64,000 nt of DNA from Pachypanchax playfairii (GCA_006937955.1 SSNP01000172.1:806522-870521), one strand, 5' to 3'. Positions 12,209-24,709 are shown, numbered from the stretch's first letter. The notes: a model not told the origin generated them from the letters alone. Numbers and translations are program-made.

Positions 12209-12760
12209 ATAGAAACCATCACTTTTAACCTCCTCATCATGAATGTTTATGATTAATTTTTTCTTTGATTTCTTTTTTACCAAATACCATTTGGCAAATT
12301 CTTGTCTGCTGTTCATGGTCATTCAGTCAGTTTTCATTCAAGCTGCATAGTGGACATTCCATGAGACGTCCTTGTTTTGACAGCTGGGTAAACCAATACA
12401 TACTGTATAATCTGAATCTTCAGTTCTCTGAATAAACTTTGACATTAAATCAAACTGAAATGGTTGGGTTCGGCCATGAACATATATCTGAATCTCTTTG
12501 CACAGATATCTATCCTCGAGCAGTGGACATGATAAAAATGCGAGACACAGTAAAAGTATAAGTTGTTATGGGATTGTTATACTTGTCTAGTTTGGCAGGT
12601 AACATTTCTGCAAATGAAACCGTTTTCTGACATACTCTGCTCAGTGGCTGTAGATGAAACACACAGGCATCATAATCCACAGTTGACTGGAGATTAGACA
12701 GTTTATGCTCACCATTTATCTGTCACTGACCTTCATGCGTGTCTCCTCCTTTTTCCATAG

Positions 12761-12868
12761 CAACTTCTGAGAGAGATGCAGCAGATGGCCAGTCGGCCTT
12801 TTGCCACCATTAACGTGGCCTTAGAGGCAGACGAGGAGCCTCCTGACCTGATAGGAGGTAACGTCAAG
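12761..12868 (+). CDS. atrn: attractin, antepenultimate coding exon (cytoplasmic tail)
   Basis: 108-bp exon, 36 codons, between a pyrimidine-rich acceptor (TTTTTCCATAG|) and donor AAG|GTGAGT, phase 0 at both ends. It encodes QLLREMQQMASRPFATINVA... ending PPDLIGGNVK, which I recognise as the membrane-proximal cytoplasmic tail of attractin; the DEEPPDLIGG motif points to ATRN rather than ATRNL1. Attractin is a large single-pass type I membrane protein (CUB, kelch, C-type lectin, PSI and EGF-like domains outside) that acts with agouti/melanocortin signalling in mammals. Only the tail is in this window; the upstream exons are not. An alternative donor inside the exon (GGAG|GTAACG, 12857/12858) would break the frame and is not preferred. 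Confidence 0.93.
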
Positions 12869-13443
12869 GTGAGTTGAACTTTTTTAAAGAAACCTAAGCT
12901 TAACCTCAGAGTTGGACCTTTTAGTCTGGGTTCACGGGACCCCAAACAGAAGAACTCCATCCATCACTGCTTTGGTAGCACGTCTTCTTTTAGGTTTGAG
13001 GTTAGTCATGTGGCTGCAGCTTTAACAGTCAGGTTGAGATGATGGATAATCCAGAATACATCCGCCCTTTCTTGTATACATTTTATGTTACGATATGTTT
13101 TATATATTACACCAGCCCATTGGTTTTAGTTGTGCTATATAAATACACTTTGACCTAATAAGATTATTAAAAAATACACACAATATAATAAAAACAACAA
13201 CGCAACAGAAAGATTACCACATATAGTAGAAGATTTGAAAACCAGAGAACAGACAGGATCTGTCAGAAGGAAGAATATATTGTGCAAACAAAAGTAATAA
13301 AATGCAGATCCATCTATAAAAATTGTACATTATTTATTGCACTTCTGACTTTATTACTCACAGAGCTGATTATAATAGACGTAAATAAAAATCTGTTAGT
13401 GGAGTCTAATTTTTAAGTGAACTTGGGTAAAAACTGTTCCTAA

Positions 13444-14054
13444 GGCTGCGTTCACACCAGCTCTGTTTAGTCCGCTTGAATCGAACTCTAGTTTGTTTGC
13501 ACAGAAAGTCCAGTTCATTTGGGGAGGTGTGAACGGGCAACCGAACTCTGATTCAGACCAAACAATCGAACTCTAGTTCACCTAAAAACGTGGGTCTCGG
13601 TTCAATTGAAATGAACTCTGGTGATGTTCGATTGCATGTTTGAATGCAACCGAACCGCACCAAAAGCAGGAAGTGGACTATATTGTGCAGCCGTCTCAGC
13701 CGCCTCGTGTGGTTCTCTGTCTTGTTATCTGCTCATTCTGAGTCCAGTGCTGCAGAATATTGATCTGGTACATTCACCAAACATAAAAGATCCCAAAAGC
13801 ACCAGAATCTGCTGCTAGTCCAAGTTTTTTATGTTTCACTCTCCCGCGGCAGCGTCAGGAAGTGTAGTAACAAGTAGTGCAGAAACTCTACAGCGCCACT
13901 ACAGGCGGGGGTGTAACATACTCCAAAAGTTATTTGTTTCGGTTCATAAACTGCAGTATGAATCCAAACCGCACCAACTAAAAACAACAACAATGTTGCA
14001 ATTTTGGTCCCAAATCAAACCGAGTCCACCGGACTATCAGGTGTGAATACAGCC
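13444..14054. mobile_element. PIF/Harbinger-type MITE
   Basis: 611-bp element with inverted ends GGCTGCGTTCACACC and GGTGTGAATACAGCC (2 mismatches in 15), flanked by the trinucleotide TAA on both sides (13441-13443 and 14055-14057). A 3-bp TAA/TTA target duplication is typical of PIF/Harbinger. The interior has repeated CGAACTCTAGTT/TGAACTC and ACCGAACCGCACC-like motifs near both ends. No transposase coding seen. Confidence 0.75.
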
Positions 14055-16296
14055 TAAATCTAGAGGTGTGAATGTTTAGGGACCTAAAAGACCTCCCAGA
14101 GGGCAACAGAGTGGAACGATGGTGATCAGGGTGTGATATGCCTCAGATGATCGTCTCACAGCAGGAGCAGCATGTCCTGTACGTCCTGCTGCTTGTACTC
14201 AAGTTACAGTCATTTTCATTGCTGCTGTTTTAACACTCATTGCTGTGCCGTGCAGCTAACATGCTCCCCCAAGATGCTTTTAATACATGCAGGTGATACA
14301 TTGTGTTTCTTTAAAATACATCTACTGCTGTCCTTTCCTCACCAGGGCAGTGATGTTTGTCTCCATGTGAGGTCCTCTGTGAAGGAGACAGTTTTGTCAC
14401 TGGTCTCATGTTTAACTGGTCCGTGTAATTAAAACACTCCACATCAGTTTAACACAGTAATGTCCATGTCACTTATAAGCTGCAGAAACCCTGAGTGTCA
14501 CTGTAACTCCCTTATTGTGTTTGGACATTTGTTTTTCTTTAGCTCATTTAGATATGATTGCTGTTTAGTTCCGCTGGTTTCCACATTCAGAGACAAATAC
14601 AAACTTGTAATATCTTTTCACTCGCTTGGAAAGAAATGAAATGATAGGAGGGTTTTTAAGGCTTGGACTTAGAATGATTGATAAACAAAGAATATTTATC
14701 CAAACTAATATCTTTTGAAATGAATTTTCAATCAGCAAAAGCAAAATAGATGTCCCATTTATATGGCAGGATGATTGTGGTGTGACCTAAAGTACATGTT
14801 AGAAGATTAAACATGAAGAGTCTTCTACTTCCCTTCTGCTCTGATCTGGAGAAACGATTTATGTTTCCCCTTCAAATCTGTACTTTGTAGTTTTCAGTTT
14901 ATAGTAACTTCAAAAAAACCAAAGTTTATACTATCAACCACAGAAAAAGTGAAAGTTTTTATCAAATGTCCTCTTTAAGGGGAAATGTGCAGAGTTCTAG
15001 GAATAGCAGTTAAGCATTCAGTGGTCACAGAGCCGCAGGCAAGGCGTACCTGTGAGTGTGCACTTTGTGATGAACGACCTCTGAATGCAGATGTAAAGCA
15101 GAGAATAGGACTGTTTCCGCAAGGTGGCTCGAGGGCCTCAATTCTGACAGGGCCCATGCATCTCTGGGGACTTGGCTCATGAGCACAAGGTTATTCCCAC
15201 CTGAGGCTGCAGGGCCCCTAAGGAATATCAGAAGAGTCAAATTCTTGAAAAGAAGCTGACTTTTCATGTCTGCACTCTTCTTTCTACAGGGAATGCTGCT
15301 CCATCCTCCTTTAAGCTTCATCTTTTCTTTTTTTCTGCTGTTATTTTCTGTTGTTTCATTTTTCTCATATCTTATTAAATATAAAATCATGTGTCCATTA
15401 CACACTGCATATGACAGAGTTTAAAACTATTATCCTGCACCAACGAAATGCTTTTCTTTGACATTACTAATGCACACGCTTGAAAGATCTGTGAAAACAT
15501 ATGCTGAATCCAATCCAAGCATTGATTCTGCAAGTTTTATTCTGTATTTATAACACAATCAAACTAAATTTGGGTATTAAAACCAACATACACACATACA
15601 GATCTAAGTAGAGGCTGGTTCCTGTACATGTTTGAAGTCCAGCTTCCATGGAAATGAAAGAGAAATTATACTGACCTGTAAATAAACACCTACCTCGGAT
15701 AGATATTTTTACCCTCATTGATTCATGTGGTTCATATCTCACTGCTGCATGTTCAGATATTCATTTTTCTCAAACATTCAGTTGTAATTAAATTTCGATG
15801 CTGAAAAACACCAAGTATTTGTGTCCAAAAATACACCACTGCAAACGGGATAAAGTGGCGACACTTGGTGTATCATTTATAGTATGTCTGGAGTTAAAAC
15901 ACTCTTTCTCTGTTGTATTTCTCTGGTTTTCCACAGTTTTCTAGTACCAGAATGTCCCATGAGAACTTTCTCTAAAGCTCTGATGGATGTTCCTCTCGTA
16001 GGTACACTTCAGATGATTTGTAGCTTCTTTGCTGTGGCATCTACATGGACCACATCTTAACTTTAACTTAGATTTTGGTTTGTCTAAATAAACTTTTGTA
16101 GAGACAACAAATGTTAATCAAAATGGAATTTAAATATCACATTGATTTTATTTGAAGGAACTAAATTCACATTCTTGTAATAAAACTTTGTCCTGTTTAG
16201 TTTTACTCTTATTTTCATTTTCACAGCTCTTTTGTGTTAACTTGTTTTTATCCCATCTCTTTTCTTTTGTTTTTTTTTTTAGCTGTGGTCCTGTTA

Positions 16297-17898
16297 CAGT
16301 GGGGCAAAAAAGTATTTAGTCAGCCACCAACTGTGTAAGTTCTCCCACTTAAAAAGATCAGAGAGGCCTGTAATTTTCATCATAGGTATACCTCAACTAT
16401 GAGAGACAAAATGAGGAAAAAAAATCCAGAAAATCACATTGTCTGATTTTTAAAGAATTTATTTCCAAATTATGGTGGAAAATAAGTATTTGGTCACCTA
16501 CAAATAAGTAAGATTTCTGGCTTTCACAGACCTGTAACTTCTTTAAGAGGCTCCTCGGTCCTCCACTCGTTACCTGTATTAATGGCACCTGTGTGAACTC
16601 GTTATCAGTATAAAAGACACCTGTCCACAACCTCAAACAGTCACGCTCCAAACTCCACTATGGCCAAGACCAAAGAGCTGTCAAAGGACACCAGAAACAA
16701 AATTGTAGACCTTCACCAGGCTGGGAAGACTGAATCTGCAATAGGTAAGCAGCTTGGTGTGAAGAAATCAACTGTGGGAGCAATTATTAGAAAATGGAAG
16801 ACATACAAGACCACTGATAATCTCCCTCGATCTGGGGCTCCACGCAAGATCTCACCCCGTGGGGTCAAAATGATCACAAGAACGGTGAGCAAAAATCCCA
16901 GAACCACACGGAGGGACCTAGTGAATGACCTGCAGAGAGCTGGGACCAAAGAAACAAAGGCTACCATCAGTAACACACTACGCCGCCAGGGACTCAAATC
17001 CGGCAGTGCCAGACGTGTCCCCCTGCTGAAGCCAGGACACGTCCAGGCCCGTCTGCGGTTTGCTAGAGAGCATTTGGATGATCCAGAAGAGGATTGGGAG
17101 AACATCATATGGTCAGATGAAACCAAAATAGAACTTTTTGGTAGAAACTCAACTTGTCGTGTTTGGAGGGGAAAGAATGCTGAGTTGGATCCAAAGAACA
17201 CCATACCTACTGTAAAGCATGGGGGTGGAAACATCATGCTTTGGGGCTGTTTTTCTGCAAGGGGACCAGGACGACTGATCCGTGTAAAGGAAAGAATGAA
17301 TGGGGCCATGTATCGTAAGATTTTGAGTGAAAACCTCCTTCCATCAGCAAGGGCATTGAAAATGAGACGTGGCTGGGTCTTTCAGCATGACAATGATCCC
17401 AAACACACCGCCCGGGCAACGAAGGAGTGGCTTCGTAAGAAGCATTTCAAGGTCCTGGAGTGGCCTAGCCAGTCTCCAGATCTCAACCCCATAGAAAATC
17501 TCTGGAGGGAGTTGAAAGTCCGTGTTGCCCAGCGTCAGCCCCAAAACATCACTGCTCTAGAGGAGATCTGCATGGAGGAATGGGCCAAAATACCAGCAAC
17601 AGTGTGTGAAAACCTTGTGAAGACTTACAGAAAACGTTTGACCTCTGTCATTGCCAACAAAGGCTATATAACAAAGTATTGAGATTAACTTTTGTTATTG
17701 ACCGAATACTTATTTTCCACCATAATTTGCAAATAAATTCTTTAAAAATCAGACAATGTGATTTTCTGGATTTGTTTTCCTCATTTTGTCTCTCATAGTT
17801 GAGGTATACCTATGATGAAAATTACAGGCCTCTCTGATCTTTTTAAGTGGGAGAACTTACACAATTGGTGGCTGACTAAATACTTTTTTGCCCCACTG
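16297..17898 (+). mobile_element. Tc1-like transposon family A, copy 1 (complete)
   Basis: 1602-bp element flanked by TA (16295-16296 and 17899-17900), with about 200-bp near-perfect terminal inverted repeats starting CAGTGGGGCAAAAAAG. Each inverted repeat carries an outer motif (AAAGTATTTAGTCAGCC) and an inner related motif (ATAAGTATTTGGTCACC near 16482-16498, and its mirror near 17698-17714, slightly altered). This is the IR/DR arrangement of Sleeping Beauty-type Tc1 elements, where both motifs bind transposase. A full transposase gene lies between. Sequences of this family are, as I recall, very widespread in fishes and have been discussed as horizontally moved between fishes and lampreys. 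Confidence 0.95.
16660..17682 (+). CDS. Tc1-family transposase, 340 aa, intact
   Basis: DDE transposase, the usual 340 residues of Sleeping Beauty-like enzymes. The start is ATG in ACTATGG, 363 bp inside the element. The N-terminal paired-like DNA-binding region (about 1-115) has two helix-turn-helix segments joined by a GRPR-like linker (PRSGAPRK, 56-63). The catalytic domain has D153 (WSDETK), D244 (FQHDND) and E279 (PIENLW), with 34 residues between the last two (DD34E). A glycine-rich box, KHGGGNIMLWGCF, spans about 186-198. Compared with the other three copies here, only E98 and G115 differ from the majority (V98, C115), so this copy is close to the family consensus. It uses a single exon and no stop interrupts it. 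Whether it is expressed is unknown. Confidence 0.95.
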   Translation: MAKTKELSKDTRNKIVDLHQAGKTESAIGKQLGVKKSTVGAIIRKWKTYKTTDNLPRSGAPRKISPRGVKMITRTVSKNPRTTRRDLVNDLQRAGTKETKATISNTLRRQGLKSGSARRVPLLKPGHVQARLRFAREHLDDPEEDWENIIWSDETKIELFGRNSTCRVWRGKNAELDPKNTIPTVKHGGGNIMLWGCFSARGPGRLIRVKERMNGAMYRKILSENLLPSARALKMRRGWVFQHDNDPKHTARATKEWLRKKHFKVLEWPSQSPDLNPIENLWRELKVRVAQRQPQNITALEEICMEEWAKIPATVCENLVKTYRKRLTSVIANKGYITKY

Positions 17899-19745
17899 TA
17901 TTTTCTTTTAGTCATTGTATTATTTTGGGGTGGGCATATTAAGGGTTATCACATCTTATTTCCTGTATTTTCACATTTCTTTCATTTGTTCTGTATATAG
18001 TATATTTTGTATTCTTTATTTCTTACATTTCCCCCTTCAGCTGTGTTCACATCATTTTCTTTTTCTTGTTTCCATTATCTTTGTCTATGCTGTTGTTTTC
18101 TTCGCTCCTCTTCCTCCTGTCAAACATTCTTACATTACTATAGTGTTCTCTAATTTACTATCCTCACCTGTTCTTATCAGCTGTCTGAGCTTTCTTGTTG
18201 GTCTTATCTGTTGGTTCTGTTTGTGTGAGGGTTTTTTCTGTGTGCCGATATGCAGTTTCTGTGTTTGTGTGGGTGCTGGTGTATGTCTGTGCTTGTTGTG
18301 GTTTGTCATAGAAAGAAAAGATGCAGCTTGCTGTTAAATCAAGAACAACCTCAGCTCCATCTTTTGCATTACATTTTATTCCCCGGTTCTAGTTCTCGTT
18401 TCTTCCATTCTTCTGAGCTTGTTTTCCTCCTCTCCATCAGAGCTGGAGCAGCCCAGGAGCAGAGATCCAATTTAGATCTTTCTCTTCAGTTTTTTGTGCC
18501 TTCACCTGCTTAGACTGTAAGTGTGCACCGTCCTATCTCCTCTTAACTCAGATTGAGCACCTCGGCACAGGTTATTCCCCTTGTTTCCATGCTTTTTTTT
18601 ATCAGGATGCTACAGTAGTAGAATAAAATCTGCCATTGGCATATACAAGATGCCAGACCCCACACACTAAACTGAAAACCAAGTTATGTACAGTTCTATG
18701 AGAAGTTCAAACTCTCTCTGTTGATTGGAGAGATATTCATTTGTGCCAAGTGAGGTCTGCAGCTGATTGTTGGTTTTATAATGCCGTCCTATCTGCTTGT
18801 GGTCATAGAAGAGACAAGAGAAAATTGGGATGTGGTTAAAACCTGGTTATGGTGGACATTACACCTACTTACAATTGGGTCTGTGAAATGAAAGGTCCAA
18901 GTTTTTGGATGATCTTTTCTATATGGGGATATAAGGTTCAACAGAGCTCAGATTTTATATCCGTCTAGCTACAGAACTAAAAAGAAACATCTTGTTTTCC
19001 TTTGTTATGGAGGAATAATACTATGTTTTAATTTGTGAAGATCTGTCTTGTGAGTAGACAATCTCTCCAAGACAAAATTATTTCAACTTAGTGGGAAATT
19101 TTGTAACTGGTGTACTTGATGTATTGCCCTTTGGGATCAAAGAAAGTAGTTAAATAGATTCTTTAAATTTAGTTGCAGCACTAAAGGCTACATTTGGGTG
19201 ACATAAACAGAAATATGGAAATCCACTTTAATGAGTTGCTTTTTCTGACTTCCAATTTGGGTGTGAATCAGTGTTCTGCCGCTGGATGAGGTCACACTCT
19301 ACAGGAAGGACCAACCCGTTAGCAGAAAAACCAAGTTACAATGATTTATGGGTAAAATATGTAAGAATTTTCCAGGTAAATACTCACACAACAATCTAAC
19401 ATCCCACTGATGTTGAAAATAAAGTCACATTGTAACAGATCCCGATCTCAGCCGGCTGGGTGGTCGCTAGTTTCCGTCATTCTGTCAAACTCTGTACCGG
19501 AAAGGAATCATCGTTTACAATTAGTGTTCTGCGTCCAGACTTCCTGTTTCCATAGTGAATCACATGTGAGCCTGCAAGGTTGCCATATCTGGTCAAGAGG
19601 GCTAGAGGCTAACGTTGAGCTAATATTGCTAGCAGTACTTTTGAAAAAAAAAATGTCAACTCCAAAAATATCTCCAGCTTCTTTTTTCAAAGACCAGCAA
19701 CTCGATATTAGAGTGAAATTCATTTATCTACACATGAGTTTACTG

Positions 19746-19958
19746 CAGGGGTGTCAAACTCCAGGCCTCGAGGGCCACTATCCTGCATGTTTTAGATGTT
19801 TCCCTGTTTCAACACACCTGATTCAAATCCTCTGTATTTCAACAAGTCCTTCAGAAGCCTGTTAACGACTTGTTCATTTGAATCAGGTGTGTTGAAACAG
19901 GGAAACATCTAAAACATGCAGGATAGTGGCCCTCGAGGCCTGGAGTTTGACACCCCTG
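19746..19958. mobile_element. hAT foldback MITE, 213 bp
   Basis: Ends CAGGGGTGTCAAACTC and its exact mirror, flanked by the perfect 8-bp direct repeat GTTTACTG (19738-19745 and 19959-19966). About 85 bp at each side are near-perfect inverted repeats (left arm to about 19832, right arm from about 19872), leaving a short loop. Non-coding. The CAGGGGTGTC end and 8-bp duplication mark it as hAT. Lying in the atrn intron, it would form a long hairpin in the pre-mRNA. Confidence 0.92.
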
Positions 19959-22117
19959 GTTTACTGTATATGACTCGTCTTCACTTGTCATTGTGATTGT
20001 TCTGTTGCTGCTCTGTCACTGGCAACGCGGAGGGGAAGTGGCTGACAGACAGGGTTTCTTTTCTCTAAATGAACTGCAGCGCTTCTATTTGACCACGAGG
20101 TCTAATTCTTACATATTGTACCTTAAGCTAAACTGAGACCCCTCCATATTTCACAATAAAAAAAGATGTTCTCTCTTTTTAAAGCTTAATTTTTCCTTCT
20201 GTAAACATATAACTAACCTCTAAATTGGTAGATTAATTCAGTAAGTCTTAGAACAACCTCAGAAACTTCTGTCCAGGAACCCTGAGGCTCTCAGGCATCT
20301 AAACAAGGACCCGAGCCCTACTGCAAACTATATTTTTAAAAAGTGGCAGGTGTGAAATCTCTGTTGGCTGATGACAATAACTTTTTCTTGGAAGATTTTA
20401 TATGTATATATGAATTTTAAGGTAAATCGTCTTTCATCTTTATCTTGGAGGGTCTTGAGTGTTACCTGTTTACCTGCAGGAAGGAAATGACAAATTTGTT
20501 ACAGAGAAATAAATAAATTTATTGTTGTTACAGGTATTGCAGGCGCCATATGTGACCCAGTTTTCATAAATTACTTCCAACCAATAACAGATTGTGCTCT
20601 GATGATGATACAGTGCAAATATTTTTGTTGTTGATGTTATTTTGTTTACAGAAATGTTTTCACAATTTCATACTTTTCAGCTGAGATGTATTTGTCGTAG
20701 ATTTTGGGTTTTATTTCATGAAAAATTCAAAGTCTATAATAGAAGCTTTAGTGTTCTTATACTTGATTGACAGTCTGAGTTGATTTTTCCACTGATTGCT
20801 TTGCTGCATTTGAGGAGGAAATACATTTTCTTTTTTAAATATGAAACCAATTTAAACTTCTTTGTTTGTTTTCATTTGTTTGATGAAATTACTGGCTGCA
20901 GTCTAACAAACATCTTCCAAGCAAATAGAAAGTAAGTGAATAAAAACTTGTCAGAGTTGACTGAGTGACACCTGCAACTGGTGAGACTCAGCAACACCCC
21001 TCAGCTGCTGCTGAGATGGATGTAGAGGATAAAAAGAGAGCAGCATGCAGCCGTTTTGGATGCCTGCATCAGCACACGTTTATGTGTGTGGGCTCAGCAA
21101 CAAACCCACGTGCGGGGCTAATTACTGGAGGTAATTTAACTAAACCGTTTGCTGCTCTGCCTGGCCAGTCTAGATAAGTCTCCTGAGTGGTGATGGTGGG
21201 GGTGGTTGTGCAGGGCGAACTTGGGAGAGGAAGGCTTCAAAGCTAGAAAACAAAGGCATCTGCTGGGAAATGTTATAAACATGCAGCCTGTGAAGTCGAC
21301 CACAGGAAAAGACACTACCTTTGGGAAACGTTTTGGGGAGAAAATAAGTTGCACATGCAAAAAAAAAATCTGAAAGGATGGGTAATTGAATTTTTTTAAC
21401 TGTTTTGTTTTGATTCCTGCCTCCCTTAGTTTTTTTCTGCAGGCCAAAAAATAAGGTGTTCATGAGTGTTTAAGATGAATTAACTGTCTGCTTCATGAAT
21501 GCTGTGTGGTTTAGTTGCTTGTACTATAAAATTAAACTGCCTGCCTCATAGCTATAAGTTAAAATGGAGTACATTTGATTCTGTACTGATGAACAGCAGA
21601 TTAAAAATCAAAGTCTGTAAAAGAATATAATAAGTAATATAATAACACAAACATAACTATCTCATAGTTTGTGATTTAAACCAGTCTGACAAGTCTCTTC
21701 CTATACTGAATACACCTGCTGTGCCTCACTTATACAAAAAAGAGATGCTGTTGCTCGTGACTGAAATGAGTAAATATTACTAGAAATAACCAAAGAACAC
21801 TCAGCAGCTGCTGCAGTCATAATAGAACCTGGAGGATGAGCCTTAAAACAGTTCAGAGGTTTAAACAACAAACTGCAGGTCTGTTCATTATTTTCATTAT
21901 TTCTCTATTATACAGTCAATAAAGCAAACGTGTGGTCTGGAGCCAATCAGATTTAGTTGGCTGCTCTTGGCAGGGACACAGATTTTAGTTTTATCTTTTC
22001 TTTTAATAAAGGAAGAATTAAATAATAAGCAACATCTTCCAGTTACTCAGCAGACCATCTCAGCTACGAAGGATGCTGATACAGATGGATGTGACATATA
22101 GAATGAAATGGTACATA

Positions 22118-23338
22118 CACTCATCGGCCACTTTATTAGGTACACCTGTCCAACTGCTCGTTAACACTTAATTTCTAATCAGCCAATCACATGGCGGCAA
22201 CTCAGTGCATTTAGGCATGTACACATGGTCAAGACAATCTCCTGCAGTTCAAACCAAGCATCAGTATGGGGAAGAAAGGTGATTTGAGTGACTTTGAACG
22301 TGGCATGGTTGTTGGTGCCAGAATGGCTGGTCTGAGTATTTCAGAAACTGCTGATCTACTGGGATTTTCACCCACAACCATCTCTAGGGTTTACAGAGAA
22401 TGGTCCGAAAAAGAAAAAATATCCAGTGAGCGGCAGTTCTGTGGGCGGAAATGCCTTGTTGATGCCAGAGGTCAGAGGAGAATGGCCAGACTGGTTCGAG
22501 CTGATAGAAAGGCAACAGTGACTCAAATAACCACTCGTTACAACCAAGGTAGGCAGAAGAGCATCTCTGAACGCACAGTACGTCCAACTTTGAGGCAGAT
22601 GGGCTACAGCAGCAGAAGACCACGCCGGGTGCCACTCCTTTCAGCTAAGAACAGGAAACTGAGGCTACAATTTGCACAAGCTCATCGAAATTGGACAATA
22701 GAAGATTGGAAAAACGTTGCCTGGTCTGATGAGTCTCGATTTCTGCTGCGACATTCGGATGGTAGGGTCAGAATTTGGCGTCAACAACATGAAAGCATGG
22801 ATCCATCCTGCCTTGTATCAACGGTTCAGGCTGGTGGTGGTGGTGTAATGGTGTGGGGAATATTTTCTTGGCACTCTTTGGGCCCCTTGGTACCAATTGA
22901 GCATCGTTACAACGCCACAGCCTACCTGAGTATTGTTGCTGACCATGTCCATCCCTTTATGACCACAATGTACCCAACTTCTGATGGCTACTTTCAGCAG
23001 GATAATGCGCCATGTCATAAAGCTGGAATCATCTCGGACTGGTTTCTTGAACATGACAATGAGTTCACTGTACTCAAATGGCCTCCACAGTCACCAGATC
23101 TCAATCCAATAGAGCATCTTTGGGATGTGGTGGAACGGGAGATTCGCATCATGGATGTGCAGCTGACAAATCTGCGCCAACTGTGTGATGCCATCATGTC
23201 AATATGGACCAGACTGTCTGAGGAATGCTTCCAGCACCTTGTTGAATCTATGCCACGAAGAATTGAGGCAGTTCTGAAGGCAAAAGGGGGTCCAACCCGT
23301 TACTAGCATGGTGTACCTAATAAAGTGGCCGGTGAGTG
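22118..23338 (+). mobile_element. Tc1-like transposon family B (complete)
   Basis: 1221-bp element between TA dinucleotides (22116-22117 and 23339-23340). The terminal inverted repeats are short, about 30 bp, CACTCATCGGCCACTTTATT... against CACTCACCGGCCACTTTATT..., with a single mismatch. This differs clearly from the 200-bp IR/DR repeats of family A. One full-length transposase gene fills most of the element. Both termini and the frame are intact, suggesting a young insertion. Confidence 0.95.
22266..23306 (+). CDS. Tc1/mariner transposase, 346 aa, DD36E spacing, intact
   Basis: DDE transposase with an N-terminal helix-turn-helix (GLSISETADLLGFSPTTIS, about 22-40), a second DNA-binding part to about 125, and the catalytic triad D155 (WSDESRF), D246 (QQDNAPCH), E283 (PIEHLW). 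Counting residues between D246 and E283 gives 36, not the 34 of family A: two extra residues sit in the FLEHDNEFTVLKW segment. This spacing matches the lineage called DD36E (Incomer, as I remember the name). The gene ends at GGPTRY, and the stop lies 32 bp from the right element end. No frameshift or stop. It probably binds the 30-bp inverted repeats. Confidence 0.95.
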   Translation: MGKKGDLSDFERGMVVGARMAGLSISETADLLGFSPTTISRVYREWSEKEKISSERQFCGRKCLVDARGQRRMARLVRADRKATVTQITTRYNQGRQKSISERTVRPTLRQMGYSSRRPRRVPLLSAKNRKLRLQFAQAHRNWTIEDWKNVAWSDESRFLLRHSDGRVRIWRQQHESMDPSCLVSTVQAGGGGVMVWGIFSWHSLGPLVPIEHRYNATAYLSIVADHVHPFMTTMYPTSDGYFQQDNAPCHKAGIISDWFLEHDNEFTVLKWPPQSPDLNPIEHLWDVVEREIRIMDVQLTNLRQLCDAIMSIWTRLSEECFQHLVESMPRRIEAVLKAKGGPTRY

Positions 23339-23365
23339 TAAGGTTGGTGGTTTGTTGAAGGGATA

Positions 23366-23810
23366 CAGTGAAACCTCGCTATAGTGGACACTGACAGGAC
23401 CAGATGTTTTGTCCTTTATGGTGGGGTGTCCACCCCCACAGGGGTAGAGTGTCCAGGTGTCCTGTCATAGGAATGTCTGTAAACCATTGTTATGGACATT
23501 TCCTCGGTACATCAGATTATTCTATGAACCACATGGTCAAATCCCCTTCTGAATATGTCTCAACTTTGAATAAAATTTAATGGATACTTGTCAATTTTCT
23601 GGATTTTTTTTTTTGTTTGTTTTGTTCACTGTTAGCGGGCTGAATTTTCACTGATTTTATTTTCTTGGGTGGACAAAAAGTGTCCATTGTTCTGAACAGC
23701 AGGTTGATGGGTTATACTATAAGTAAGAAATAAGCTTGGTCGGCCCAAAACCTGTCTGATGGACGGGGGTGTCCGTTCCTGAGGGGTATCTACAGGACGG
23801 GGTTTCACTG
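23366..23810. mobile_element. pogo/Tigger-like MITE
   Basis: 445-bp element flanked by TA (23364-23365, 23811-23812), with inverted ends CAGTGAAACCTCG and CAGTGAAACCCCG. It begins only 27 bp after the family B Tc1. The CAGTG-AAACC termini and TA target are typical of pogo/Tigger-class mariner elements. Interior GTGTCC/GGACAC motifs recur in both orientations. Non-coding. Confidence 0.8.
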
Positions 23811-24709
23811 TAGTAATTATTGTCAGATGGAACAATTTTGACTGTTATATCTTTTAAATAAACATCACAATACTTTCAGGTCCTGTTTCACACTGCAGAC
23901 AGTTTTTAATTCTGCTTCAACATATGGGCTGCAATGGGATCCAAGGGGGTCCTGACCAAATAAGATATTCAGCTACGCATCAAAAAAAAGAAGCCTTGTA
24001 TTTAGTTGAATTTTAATTACTATAGTCATTCCAGAGTTTGTATTTCTAACAGACCACGTTGGGATCATGTCTATACTAGTACCCATACCCAGCCATGCCT
24101 CTTTAAATGTGTACAAGGTACATTTTCATTACCTGAAAAAATGTTTCTGTTAAAAATCTGGTCTTGATAGCTGCAAATGTTGCTCAATAGTTAAAACTTT
24201 ACTTTTCTAGATCCATGACAAACGTATAAATAAGATTTTCTTTAATATTTTGATACAAGCGCATGCATGGCTTTTGGTCTGTCTGGTCCAGATCACTCAG
24301 TATCTGTTTGTTCTGGAACTGGAATACTAATTCATCTGACCACAGTCCAAGTTTCCAGTGTGTGATGATCCGTCTCAGAGCTGTGAGGAATCAACACATC
24401 ATCAGAACAGAGTTATACATACACGTCTCATTTTCACATTCTGCTCAGTAAACCTACAGCAGCAAACAGAAGAGCTTTTACATGCATCACATTCCTAATT
24501 AGGAAACACTTTCTATGAATGAGTAAAATGTCTCAGTTTCTGCAAATCATTACATTCTGGTTTTATTTATATTTTACACAGCATCTTAACCATTAGTGAA
24601 ATTGGGGTTGTGTTATCATTGAGAAAGTCAAAGACTGGACTCAATTTGTAAATTCTTTCTATTAGTCAAACTAATATTTCCCAAGTCGAATATTAACATT
24701 TCAACATAA

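Noticed and set aside
16713..17309. 198-codon open frame on the minus strand of Tc1 copy 1 (also in copies 2 and 3)
   Set aside because: Antisense shadow of the transposase gene; it recurs only because the element recurs, and it has no domain of its own.
19410..19865. 151-codon open frame overlapping the hAT foldback
   Set aside because: Runs into the arm of the MITE and ends there by chance; no motif or splice support.
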